DNA of 64,000 nt, from positions 49,302,605-49,366,604 of the forward strand of contig OZ038433.1 in the NCBI GenBank assembly GCA_964036275.1. Direction: 5' to 3'. Made by a program: the position numbers and the translations under genes. Positions within the stretch are counted from its first letter, which is position 1. Each line of letters begins with the position of its first letter. The DNA comes from Litoditis marina (taxonomy: Eukaryota; Nematoda; Chromadorea; Rhabditida; Rhabditidae). The notes under the pieces were generated by a model, which was given only the letters and a program-made list of their open reading frames with translations, ran no database searches and was not told where the DNA came from. Positions 43,906-53,151 of the stretch are shown here, piece by piece.

Positions 43906-45430
43906 AAGGGGGACTGTATTGAATGCCGAGTTTGGCTAACGGGGTTAGCCGAAAAGGCACGAGAGTCAGAGAAGTGCGCGCAATCAATATTCATTCACTC
44001 CAAATCATCCTCTGCGTCTCTGAAAGTAAGCCAAAAATTCGTGAGATTTTAAAAACAGAGCTTTGAATTGGACATTCTAGTGAGAAAAGGACATCTATCG
44101 AATTGTCTAAGTTCGATCTTTCATCTGAAAATTCGTTGCAGCCCCCCTTTAAAGGTATACATTTTGTATGCGTCGGTTTTTCCGTTTGTCACTTTATTAC
44201 GATTAGTTTTTTTTGAATTACATAATAGCAATATCAAGATTAACTTTCCGTAGAGGGAGGAGGGGCATGGGTGAGCTTCGAACCGAGGCACCGTACCAAA
44301 GTTTCATGAAAATCTGTAAGCTCAAAACTCGGCTGAGTAAGCTATTTGATGAAGGATATAAATCTAATTCAGGTTACGATTACTTTATTTTATTTTCTGC
44401 CAATTAAGCGCAGGTTCGCTAGTTTTACATATAATCAGGATATATATCAACATTATTTGAATGTTACTCAAATAGCTTGCCCGCCTGCTTACAAAATACT
44501 GCCACGGAACTATACCACCTGATTCAACTTGTGCTCACCTACTATATGCTTCAACATATAAATTTGCAACTAAGGAGCCAGAATATTATTTAGTCCTTAA
44601 TCAGATAGAGTTTACAATAATTATGTCCTAACTACGTCCCCAGATCTTTGGAAAAATTCACCTTTCATTTTCGGACTAAAAGAGCTTTTGATATGAGCCA
44701 CGCTGTGATCTTCTTTTTTCCTTTTTCTTGAATCAAGTTTTGGCGGGAGCCTTTGAAATACGTCGTATCCCAGGTGATTCGGCGGTGTAATTTACGAGCG
44801 AAAAAACCGACCACCCAGGATGAAAATCAGCAGAAAGGCAGTAGTCTGTGCAAATGTTTCAATGAACCTATAAATTTGCTGAGAGAACACAAATTCAATA
44901 GTTGTTGGCGATCAACGTTGAAATAAAAATTCATGCATTTATAAAATGTTTTTAGTTCGATATGTTCTAAATGCTCTTGTACATCTTTTTTACCTAGGGT
45001 AAAAATCTGAACACCAAAATTGATGATTCATTCAAATATATGTTTGTTTGATGTAAATCGGAAACTAAGGGTTTGAATAGTTTCAGTTATGCATTCTTTG
45101 ATTTCATGCTGTTTTCATACCTTTTGTTTGTATTAATATTCTTTGAACGAATTGTTCTCTTTCCTGAGACTGCGATATGCGTGATTGGTTGTTTTGACAA
45201 CTCCCCTCATCCATAACGCCAATTATCAGTCGTCACTTTTTGCTTCTCTCACCCCAAACACTGGCGAACAACTTTCTTACTATTTATAATATTTACATTA
45301 TTTGTCACACTTTCAAACTATTCACCACATACACCTTAATGACACTATTCAAAGCACATTTACAACTATAAAACTGTGATACTATTTTATACATTTACAA
45401 CTTTAATACTCTTCATCACATATGACACTG
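43906..45430. other. Gene-free stretch
   Basis: No splice-compatible coding exons, RT motifs or inverted repeats recognised. Confidence 0.4.
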
Positions 45431-45590
45431 AAAGTTCGAAAGTGGTAGTTCCTGCGGCAGTATTGTTGAAGTCGAACTCGAAACTCGAATCGACTCGGAA
45501 AACTCGGAAACTCGTTTTTTCACCAAACTCGGAAACTCGGTTTGTCGTCAGAATCTGGAAAATTCGAAAACTCGAAACTTTACAACCTGC
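45430..45590 (+). repeat. ACTCGGAAA short repeats
   Basis: At least six AACTCGAAA/ACTCGGAAA words in irregular tandem. The overlapping 124-codon frame is probably non-coding. Confidence 0.6.
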
Positions 45591-45969
45591 TCATAATGTC
45601 ATCATGGGAAAATCCTCATATGAACTTCTCATTAATGGAATGAATTGCTATTATAACGCCAGAATGAAGTCGAAGTTTTCTCTTTGTATATCTCTCGTTT
45701 GTATGCCAACACATCAGGTATGTTCTAACATTAACATTATCATTCCCTGACGTTTCTCTTTCATCTTTAATTGTCTATCGTACCTATTATCTAACCCTCT
45801 TAATGCAACTCTGTGACTTCTCTGCGACCTCTCATTCTCTCCTTTTGAATCTGTGTTCGAAATCTTTGGGAAGTCAATCTCGTCAAAACGGCTAAATACC
45901 CTCAGGGCAGAAGCCTTGAACAAAGTAAGATTCGCCTACTATTCTATGCATCATTCATCATCCAAGAAT

Positions 45970-46188
45970 CGAAGTGAAACGTTACAACATCATTTTACAG
46001 ACTGCTTGAAACACTGGTGCGTGGTAGATTTTAGTTAACTCAGAGTTGCATTGGTTAATAGGCTCTATCCAGATTTACAGCTTTTCTCTCTCTTTCTCTT
46101 CCTCTCCGCCCGTCTATGTATTCTTCTTGCTCTTACTATGTCTCTGTCACTCTCTCTGTGTGTCTCTCTCTCTCTGTCTCTCTCTCTC
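45970..46188 (+). repeat. CT-rich dispersed repeat, left part of the copy carrying the insertion
   Basis: ACGTTACAACATCATTTTACA, TGCTTGAAACACTGG, GAGTTGCATTGG, GCTCTATCCAGATTTACAGC and a CT tract, paralleling 19425-19560. Confidence 0.7.
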
Positions 46189-46281
46189 TTTCTCTGTCTC
46201 TCTCTCTGTCTCTCTCTGTGTGTCTGTCTCTGTCTGTCTGTCTCTCTGTCTGTCTCTGTCTCTACCTTTCTCTGACTAATT
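46189..46281 (+). repeat. Left 93-bp direct repeat flanking the Penelope-like element
   Basis: CT/GT-rich sequence starting TTTCTCTGTC and ending CTCTGACTAATT. By base-by-base comparison it is identical to 48205-48297. It is either a long target-site duplication or pre-existing repeat sequence copied during insertion. Confidence 0.9.
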
Positions 46282-46293
46282 TTTCATTTCATT

Positions 46294-47646
46294 GTGACTC
46301 TAACAGATAAGGCAAATTCAAACTATTCATTCACCTGTAAAAAACTCTATATTATGTTCATGAATAAAGAAACTGGGTATTTCGCTAATACCACTAATTT
46401 AGACAGCCCATATCAAAAATATACCTTAATGAACGAAGAAACTCTATTAGACAAACACTGTCAACTATCTTCCAAGTGGAATGGAGAACTAGATGAGCAA
46501 CAATCTATGACTATTCCCAGAATTTACGGTGCGCCCAAACTACATAAATCACCAATAAAATTGAGATTTATTACAGGAGCTAAAACTAGCAGTATCAGAA
46601 ATCTGTCTATTAATGTACAACGCTTGCTTAAACACATCAAACTACACTTCAAACGATACTGCAATGTCATTGAAGGGCGTACGAACATTAAAACATTTTG
46701 GTCAATTGATGGAAGTTTACAACTTATTAAAGAGTTGAGACGTTGCAAAGTTAATAATCCTAATGTTTACTCAGCTGATTTCAGTAGCTTATTCACTAAC
46801 TTGCCGCACACAGTAGTTAAAAACTCAGTGTTCAATATTATAGACCTATGTTTCAAAAATGCGGGAAAACATATTGATTATATTAGCATTGAGGGCCAAC
46901 ACACGTTCTACTCTAAAGAACAATCGAACAAACCAAACGTCAACAGTTATGGCCAAGAAGAAATCAGAGCCATGATAAGTTATATTCTAGATAACAGTTT
47001 CGCTAAATATGGTGGTCAACTATATAAACAAACTAAGGGTATTCCACAAGGAAATAACACATCCCCGTTACTAGCAGATTTGACTCTTAGCTATATGGAA
47101 TATGCCTTTGTTTTGAAAAACAAAAAACTGTTCTCGAGAAAGAACATCATAGCATTCAGATATATGGATGATTTGCTATTATTTTCTAACAGAAATAACC
47201 CAGATATTACGCAACTTGTATCTCAGTTCGGTAATGAAATATATCACAGTTCACTATCACTTGATCAAACGAATGAAACTGATACTAGCGCTCACTATTT
47301 GGACTTAAGTATACATATTGATAGTAATTTGGGAATTTCTACGGCACTTTATAATAAAACTGATGATTACAATTTCAAGATCATGAGATATCCTCATTTT
47401 GACTCTAATATTCCACTCAGATTAGGTCTAAGTACACTGCATGGTGAAGTTATTAGATTCAGTCGCAGTTGCTCACGAATAGACGATTTCATAGTTAGAG
47501 TGAAAACCATTATTCACGAATTTGTTGATAACTCCTATCCCAAATCCATCATTCTCAACAAAATTAAAAACGTTATCAGAAATAACGAGTTAATCAAATT
47601 CAAATATGATCCTAATCTTTTAAGATTAGCTTTCAGAGATATTTGA
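46294..47646 (+). CDS. Penelope-like reverse transcriptase (partial)
   Basis: A 450-codon open frame without an internal stop. Motifs in order: PRIYGAPKLHK (75-85), SADFSSLFTNL (160-170; catalytic Asp 162), KGIPQGNNTSPLLADL (248-263), FRYMDDLLLF (288-297; catalytic Asp-Asp) and HYLDLSI. The spaced P-K-L-H-K block, GIPQGN.TSPLLA and RYMDDLL are characteristic of the Penelope-like RT group rather than LINE or LTR RTs. The frame begins at GTG with no good ATG, so the N-terminus is missing through 5' truncation. The frame is intact, suggesting a young copy. No endonuclease follows. Confidence 0.9.
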   Translation: MTLTDKANSNYSFTCKKLYIMFMNKETGYFANTTNLDSPYQKYTLMNEETLLDKHCQLSSKWNGELDEQQSMTIPRIYGAPKLHKSPIKLRFITGAKTSSIRNLSINVQRLLKHIKLHFKRYCNVIEGRTNIKTFWSIDGSLQLIKELRRCKVNNPNVYSADFSSLFTNLPHTVVKNSVFNIIDLCFKNAGKHIDYISIEGQHTFYSKEQSNKPNVNSYGQEEIRAMISYILDNSFAKYGGQLYKQTKGIPQGNNTSPLLADLTLSYMEYAFVLKNKKLFSRKNIIAFRYMDDLLLFSNRNNPDITQLVSQFGNEIYHSSLSLDQTNETDTSAHYLDLSIHIDSNLGISTALYNKTDDYNFKIMRYPHFDSNIPLRLGLSTLHGEVIRFSRSCSRIDDFIVRVKTIIHEFVDNSYPKSIILNKIKNVIRNNELIKFKYDPNLLRLAFRDI

Positions 47647-48002
47647 TCTTTGAGCGATCGTTTTATCTAATTATTTTGTTTCCCACCTATACCACTGCTT
47701 CTTAGAACACACCAGACATTCTTACCCCAGTCTTGCTCATGGGAAGCTACTCTTGATAAGGTCGATAGGAAAACAACAACAAACCGCGCGAATGCGGATA
47801 TAAATAGAAGGGACGAACATTAGTATTTCATTCGACCGCAACTTTTACTTTAAATTCATAGAATCTGACAGCTTTTAGACTAGAACTTAACAATTGTAAG
47901 ATTCATTTAAAATAGATTAGCTACATTTAGTTGATAATTTTAACAACGTTTCTTTTTGATAACTTGTAGAAATAAATAATTTAATATATAATCCAAATTT
48001 AT

Positions 48003-48072
48003 GGCTAGCGGGTTCTCCTGATGAGGCTCGACCGCTAGCCAGTGTAGTTTCGTAGCGAATCAGAGCCGAAAC
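48003..48072 (+). ncRNA. Hammerhead-like boxes in an interleaved two-stem fold, PLE 3' end
   Basis: CTGATGAG (48018-48025) and GAAAC (48068-48072) are joined by a stem GGCTC (48025-48029) with GAGCC (48063-48067), as in hammerhead stem II. A second 9-bp perfect stem pairs 48003-48011 (GGCTAGCGG) with 48032-48040, giving a pseudoknot order. Hammerhead ribozymes are documented in Penelope-like elements (established). A canonical three-stem hammerhead with a clear cleavage triplet could not be drawn here. Confidence 0.6.
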
Positions 48073-48204
48073 GTACTGCACTTGATTTAAAATATAGCTA
48101 ACTTCATAAATTAATAGTATTTACTCTTCTATATTGTTAGTTAAGCGTTTTAAATATAAATAGTAATTTAACATAAGCCCTGACATAGTATATGTTCTCA
48201 TTAA

Positions 48205-48297
48205 TTTCTCTGTCTCTCTCTCTGTCTCTCTCTGTGTGTCTGTCTCTGTCTGTCTGTCTCTCTGTCTGTCTCTGTCTCTACCTTTCTCTGACTAATT
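48205..48297 (+). repeat. Right 93-bp direct repeat flanking the Penelope-like element
   Basis: Identical to 46189-46281. The following CT-rich sequence (to about 48365) resumes the host repeat, as at 19540-19610. Confidence 0.9.
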
Positions 48298-48579
48298 CCC
48301 TTCGCTTTCTTTCTCTCTTTCTAGCTCTCTCCTTCATTCTCTATTACCTCTCCCCCTCCCTCGTCCCTCTATAATTTGGCTCCCATTACACTGTCAATAT
48401 CCCTGTTTGGCTCGCAAGTCGATGTGTCTACAAATAGTTCGCGGCTCCCCGCGTGTTTACCCGAATCTTAACCTGAAAAAGCTGTCAATACGTTTTCGGA
48501 ATAATTATTTCGACGAGAAGCTTGGAAAAAAGTTTGTTTCTGATCTACGAGGTCATATTCGGGAAAGGAGCAATAAAAA

Positions 48580-49020
48580 CTAAAAGATCAGGTGGTCATT
48601 TCCGACTCGTAGTTCTTTCCGGCTTCTACCGCCCTTCCGAATAGCGTGAGATGCTCGCAAAAAGCTAGTTGATCTTTCAGAATACGACTGGCCGAAGTAA
48701 GATGAAGGAATGTTTTGTGACATTGTGCTACAATAATAGTCTGTAATCTTTCGCTTCTTCCCGTATATCAGAAAACAGTGCAAAACAATGAGATATGGTC
48801 CCCACATTAGGAAAAAGAAGAGAAAGTGCAATTCAGGTCGAGCCATGTAATACTTTCTATCATATTTCTTGATCGTATGAAGAATGTTGTAGGCACCAAA
48901 ACTCGATTCCAAACCTTTTTCCTCCACAATTGGCAGAAAGACTAAAAATGAATAATTAAACACCCACAACTGCATGAAAAACTGAATTAAGAAAATTTCT
49001 AATAATTTGCTGTTGCTCAA
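48580..49020 (-). CDS. Possible terminal exon of a membrane protein (GPCR-like)
   Basis: An open minus-strand frame ends at a stop at 48580-48582. It contains two strongly hydrophobic stretches. The first is LLEIFLIQFFMQLWVFNYSF running into LVFLPIVEEKG. The second is LHFLFFFLMWGPYLIVLHC, with a W-x-P-Y pattern like transmembrane helix 6 of class A GPCRs. A charged KKRK segment and a Ser-rich tail follow. Possible acceptors lie at about 48976-49028. No seventh helix and no upstream exons were found. It may be a gene relic or a chance open frame. Confidence 0.3.
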   Translation of the reverse strand: MSNSKLLEIFLIQFFMQLWVFNYSFLVFLPIVEEKGLESSFGAYNILHTIKKYDRKYYMARPELHFLFFFLMWGPYLIVLHCFLIYGKKRKITDYYCSTMSQNIPSSYFGQSYSERSTSFLRASHAIRKGGRSRKELRVGNDHLIF

Positions 49021-49257
49021 AGTACCTTGGGGTGCAGGAAGTGGAACCAATATTTTGACCATCTCCAAATATATAGTCCTACTGAAACCTTGGAGCGAAC
49101 AAGGGCGTTGTATGAAATAGAGCATGGTTTTCCAGTTTTTCTTGAATATTATATCAAAAACACAGCAAACTGGGGAAGATTGAGTACTCGGTGCTTCAAA
49201 ACTATTCTAGTATGCAAATGTTGTGGTTCGATCAGACAGTGGTTCTGAACTGAACAT

Positions 49258-49350
49258 AGAATAGAATAGAATAGATTTGTCCCGATTCAACATGTGACTT
49301 TCCACATTGTTGGATGTGGCACTTCGATTGGAGAAATGAAATAAGAAAAA
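49258..49350 (-). repeat. SINE 3' tail, inverted copy
   Basis: (AGAAT)n followed by GATTCAACATGTGACTTTCC, ACATTGTTGGATGTGGCACT and CGATTGGAGAAATGAAA. This is the reverse complement of 17090-17178. Confidence 0.75.
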
Positions 49351-49736
49351 TTTAGATCATGAAGGTGGTATTGTGATCCTGTTACATACAACAAACAACA
49401 GTATTGCCGCACCTTCACTTTAGAGAGGTTATGGATAAAACATTTAGTAGTAGCTAGTATATGCTAGTAGCTAGTATAGTTTATCTAGTATAGCTAATTA
49501 ATTAGCTGAATGAGCTAGAATTAGCTTTCACATTTCAAAGCTACAAAGTTCAAGGTAACTTACCCAAATCCGAACATTCTCTAATTAAATTCAATGTGAT
49601 TGAACCATCTTAGCCGTATTCGCTTCCAGTTCAGTTAACTCTGTACTGCTAGTATTCAAAACAGAATTGCGTGAAACATTGAGAAACTTCACTATAGCGT
49701 TCGTTCGTTCCAGAAGCAAGTCGACACGGTGCATGC

Positions 49737-49972
49737 TATAGTTCGTTTCATTCCCACTGAGACCATTGGCATTGTGCCAAGATTTTCGAATGACTGTTTC
49801 TCGTAGCAGAAATTAGTATTCCAATGAATTTCATTCACGTGATCTTAAGAAACTGAACAACAGCTAAAAGAAATTTGCTGTCATTTGTAAAGCTCCAAAG
49901 TGGTGATAAACAGCCTGAAAAATTCATTCGCACGCTGCCAAGTCTCAGTAGGAATGACCGGAACTATACTCT
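49737..49972 (+). repeat. ATAGTTCGTTTCA element, longer copy
   Basis: TATAGTTCGTTTCATTCCCA then CCAAGATTTTCGAATGACTG, matching 12536-12610. The far end, GAATGACCGGAACTATACT, is repeated inverted at 50103-50120, so a second small palindromic element may be nested. Confidence 0.6.
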
Positions 49973-51250
49973 AGCCAAAATTTCTCGAACTTTTTGAAAT
50001 TTTGAGCACCGTCTTGACTTATGCTTTACAAATATGTATACGTTCTCGTACTATGGTAAATTACACGTTTCCATCAACGTGAAGCTGCACTTCACGAACA
50101 TGGTATAGTTCCGGTCATTCAGCTATGTGGACTCCTACAGTAGAAGTTCAGTTCACAAGATCATTTTAATTAGTTAGTTAAATAAATAGTTAATTCTTGT
50201 TGGCTCCAGGCCAGCTAGCCAAAACAGCAACTGGTCTATAGTCGGCTTAGTCAACACACGCCGGTCATTAATTGAGAGAGAGAAAGGAAAGAGAAAGAGT
50301 GTTTGTTTACCCGAAAGCGCGCACAATCAAAATTATATATCTGCCGGCGAAACACTGGACCGCACAAAAAGTCGGGTCATTCTTTGAAAAACCCTTCCAA
50401 ACTAATAACTGCACCCACAATTCAACTGTAAATGTACTAGTCTATATGTGATTTTGCAGCTTGAAATACCACAGAAAATGTAGGGTAAATTTGTACTCAA
50501 ACCCTCGCCCTCAACCTCTTGGAGAATCCTTGAAATTCAAAGAATCTCTCAAATTTAGACGTCATAGCTTACTCACAACTCTTGCTGGAAATTCGTTCCA
50601 CTTCACGAACGTAACTTACTTAGCAGGAGTGTTTTTTTTTTCGCGAGATTATCCGGACGGAAGGACTTCACAAGTGCTCACTAAGTTAGTTTTCACTCAG
50701 TTTTTATAATTATAAGCCTGATTGAAAGAGTTTTTCACTGAATCTAACTTAATACAACCAGTGATCGTATTGTGTAAGCTCAAGCCGAGTAACGTACTTG
50801 AGCGAACTTTTCACATGTATTATCCGGTGTAGTTACAAAGAGTTTTTTCTTGTGCACTTGTGTACGACAGTGTCCGTAGGACTTCGAAAACCGGCTGAGA
50901 AACCGTATGATCTCTAAGCAAAAGTGGGTCATATATTATTGGAGAACTGCTGAAGTACTCTATAGTGTTGAAATGTTTTGAAGCCGGTCTGAGTGGTGTA
51001 TGTTACCCGACCTACCCCACCGTGTCTGTAGTTTGATCGTACTGTTTTTCGACCGCAATTTATGAATTATGTTTTTTTAAATGGAACTACGACGTTTCTT
51101 CGTCATATACAGAACATTTGATCGTACTATACTCACGACCCCAACCCACTTCAGGTTTCGATATATCGTATCAATTATCTTTCGACTGTGACCTGTTATA
51201 TCATCGAAAAGCCGTAAATTCCCTGCTGTCAACACCCTCCTAATTTGCAG

Positions 51251-51330
51251 TGCTCTCTCGTCTTCTCTCTAACCGGTCATCTATGAGAACCCCCGCTCTC
51301 AATAGCCCAATCACTTCGATTATCCGCGAA
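51251..51330 (+). CDS. Possible upstream coding exon of the proline-rich/helical gene
   Basis: A TTTGCAG acceptor is followed by an open frame (SNRSSMRTPALNSPITSIIRE) and a GTGTTA donor. It ends in phase 0, which matches the next confirmed exon at 53152. The Ser/Pro-rich composition fits the gene. The donor is weak and homology is not recognised, so the exon is tentative. Confidence 0.35.
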
Positions 51331-51545
51331 GTGTTAATGGATCTAATTGGCACCGATTCGCCGTTTTTTATACTTCTCTAGAGACATTCGACTCATCTCG
51401 CATCCGTCTCAGAACCCAATCTAGTTGGTTTCGATGCTTACTTATATGTTCTATTATACAAAAATCCTTCTTTTAATGTGTTGACTTCTCCGTTCATACT
51501 GAATACGTACTTTCTGTGATTGCAGTTTATTTTCTTGTTCATTGT

Positions 51546-51680
51546 TATACTGTTGGTCAATTGCACAGTCACGTGAAACATGTTAAACACAGCAGAAGTC
51601 AGAAACGTGCAATTTCAAAGTGCACGATGCCTCATTAGATTCCTAACTTTACGTGACTATCAATGTACCTCTAGTATAGG
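51546..51680 (-). mobile_element. MITE family A, copy 12
   Basis: TATACTGTTGGTCAATTGCA ... GTACCTCTAGTATA. One of the best preserved copies. Confidence 0.88.
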
Positions 51681-52526
51681 TTGTTAGTTTGAGGTCTTCC
51701 CCACTCATTGCATATTGTTTCGACCAAGTAGCAGCAACCAAATAGTACGGAGAAAGTAACACACATCTAAAATAGTTGTCATAGAAATATTGTATTATAC
51801 ATTTTATTTATCTAACTGTTAATTAGTTTAGGCATTGAAATACTTTCACGATCGTTTTCTTACTGTCGTACTGAACACAATCATATACTCTATTTTAATC
51901 CAATCTCGACGTTCTCTTATGTCCACTTTTCAAATCAACCTAAGAGGATTGTAATATTGAATTAGTTCCCTGAATCAAGTCGACTTGCAATTTTTTTCAT
52001 TCATGAGTCTTTACAGGAATTAGCAAAAACTGATCCCATTGACCCCTACATAGAAGTGTTGAAACACAGAAGCGCGTTACCGCTACACGTATTGTCACCG
52101 TCTTTCTGTAGGAGTTAAGTCATATTATGATCTTCTATTAGTGTGTTTTGTTCAATTATTTTATATAAATTACTCAAACACATAGGTACTTTTGCTTGTT
52201 GAATTAGAAAAAATATTTCGATTCCTTTCCTACATTTACTCCCTTTTCAACGTTGATAGTTAATAGTTTTCAATTAATACGTATCGAGCGCCCCTTTGAC
52301 GCCAGCAACATGTTCATTCAGCTCCCAGTGATACGTGAGAAAATCAAATCTTGTATTTTATTGTATTTTATTGTACTCATTGCGTCGTATTGTATTGTAT
52401 GAGTACGTTTCGCTCACTCATTCAACAGAAGCCGTAATATGTTTCTACACCTATTCTTTCTCAGTGTTATATTTATTTAAAACAAAAATATTTGTGGTCA
52501 TTAGGACTATTCTGCTGGAAATATGT

Positions 52527-52622
52527 GCTCAGTGTAAGGTGCCACTCAAAATTGTTTCGAACCTGATTCAAGACGATTTTGGTGTTGTTCTCAGAGGTGC
52601 GGGTCATCATCATCAGTTGAAC
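52527..52622 (+). repeat. CAAGACGATTTTGG repeat, copy 2
   Basis: GTGCTCAGTGTAAGGTGCCA, CTGATTCAAGACGATTTTGG and TGTTGTTCTCAGAGG, the same word order as the other copies. Confidence 0.65.
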
Positions 52623-53151
52623 GAACCCCTCTGCGAACTGGAAAAGTCTTAATGACAGCAAATATTTCTGTTTTCAATAAATATAACACAACTATTCCTT
52701 CTCAGTTGAAATGCGAAGATAAGTGGGGATGCCATTCGCTCTCGCTCGCTATTGGGACTCGCTAGAAAGTGCGGATTACGTGGAGCCGCAGAAGGTATAA
52801 AGTATTGCATATAAAATATGAAAGAACAGAATAGAATAATAATATTCATAACTATTGGGCTCATGGAATATTTAGAAGAGTAATGTCTTATTGTGTTTAA
52901 TTTGTTTACTATCAAAACAGCCAGCATCAATTGGCCTGTAGAACACAGTTCATAACCGTAATGTAATACAAGTGGTGTTCAATAACTATATTATAAATTT
53001 TGTGTTGCGAAATATCGATGTTGCGTCATAGGTTACCGATTTTAGCTCCTGAAATTTCTGAGTCTTATATAACAATCCACCGTGTTGAAACGATTTTAGT
53101 CGATGCTGGTTTTTGAATAGTCGATTTAATTTCATCGATTATCGAATATAG

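Larger units (their letters stand above)
46282..48204 (+). mobile_element. Penelope-like retroelement, 5' truncated
   Basis: A 1923-bp insertion bounded by two identical 93-bp direct repeats. It carries one long RT frame (46294-47646) and a roughly 550-bp AT-rich 3' region with hammerhead-like boxes at 48003-48072. No GIY-YIG endonuclease is encoded after the RT. The element sits in a CT-rich repeat whose relative without the insertion is at 19425-19615. Flanking repeat identity suggests a fairly recent insertion. Confidence 0.85.

Noticed and set aside
45376..45750. 124-codon plus-strand frame
   Set aside because: Dominated by short ACTCGGAAA repeats, with no domain.
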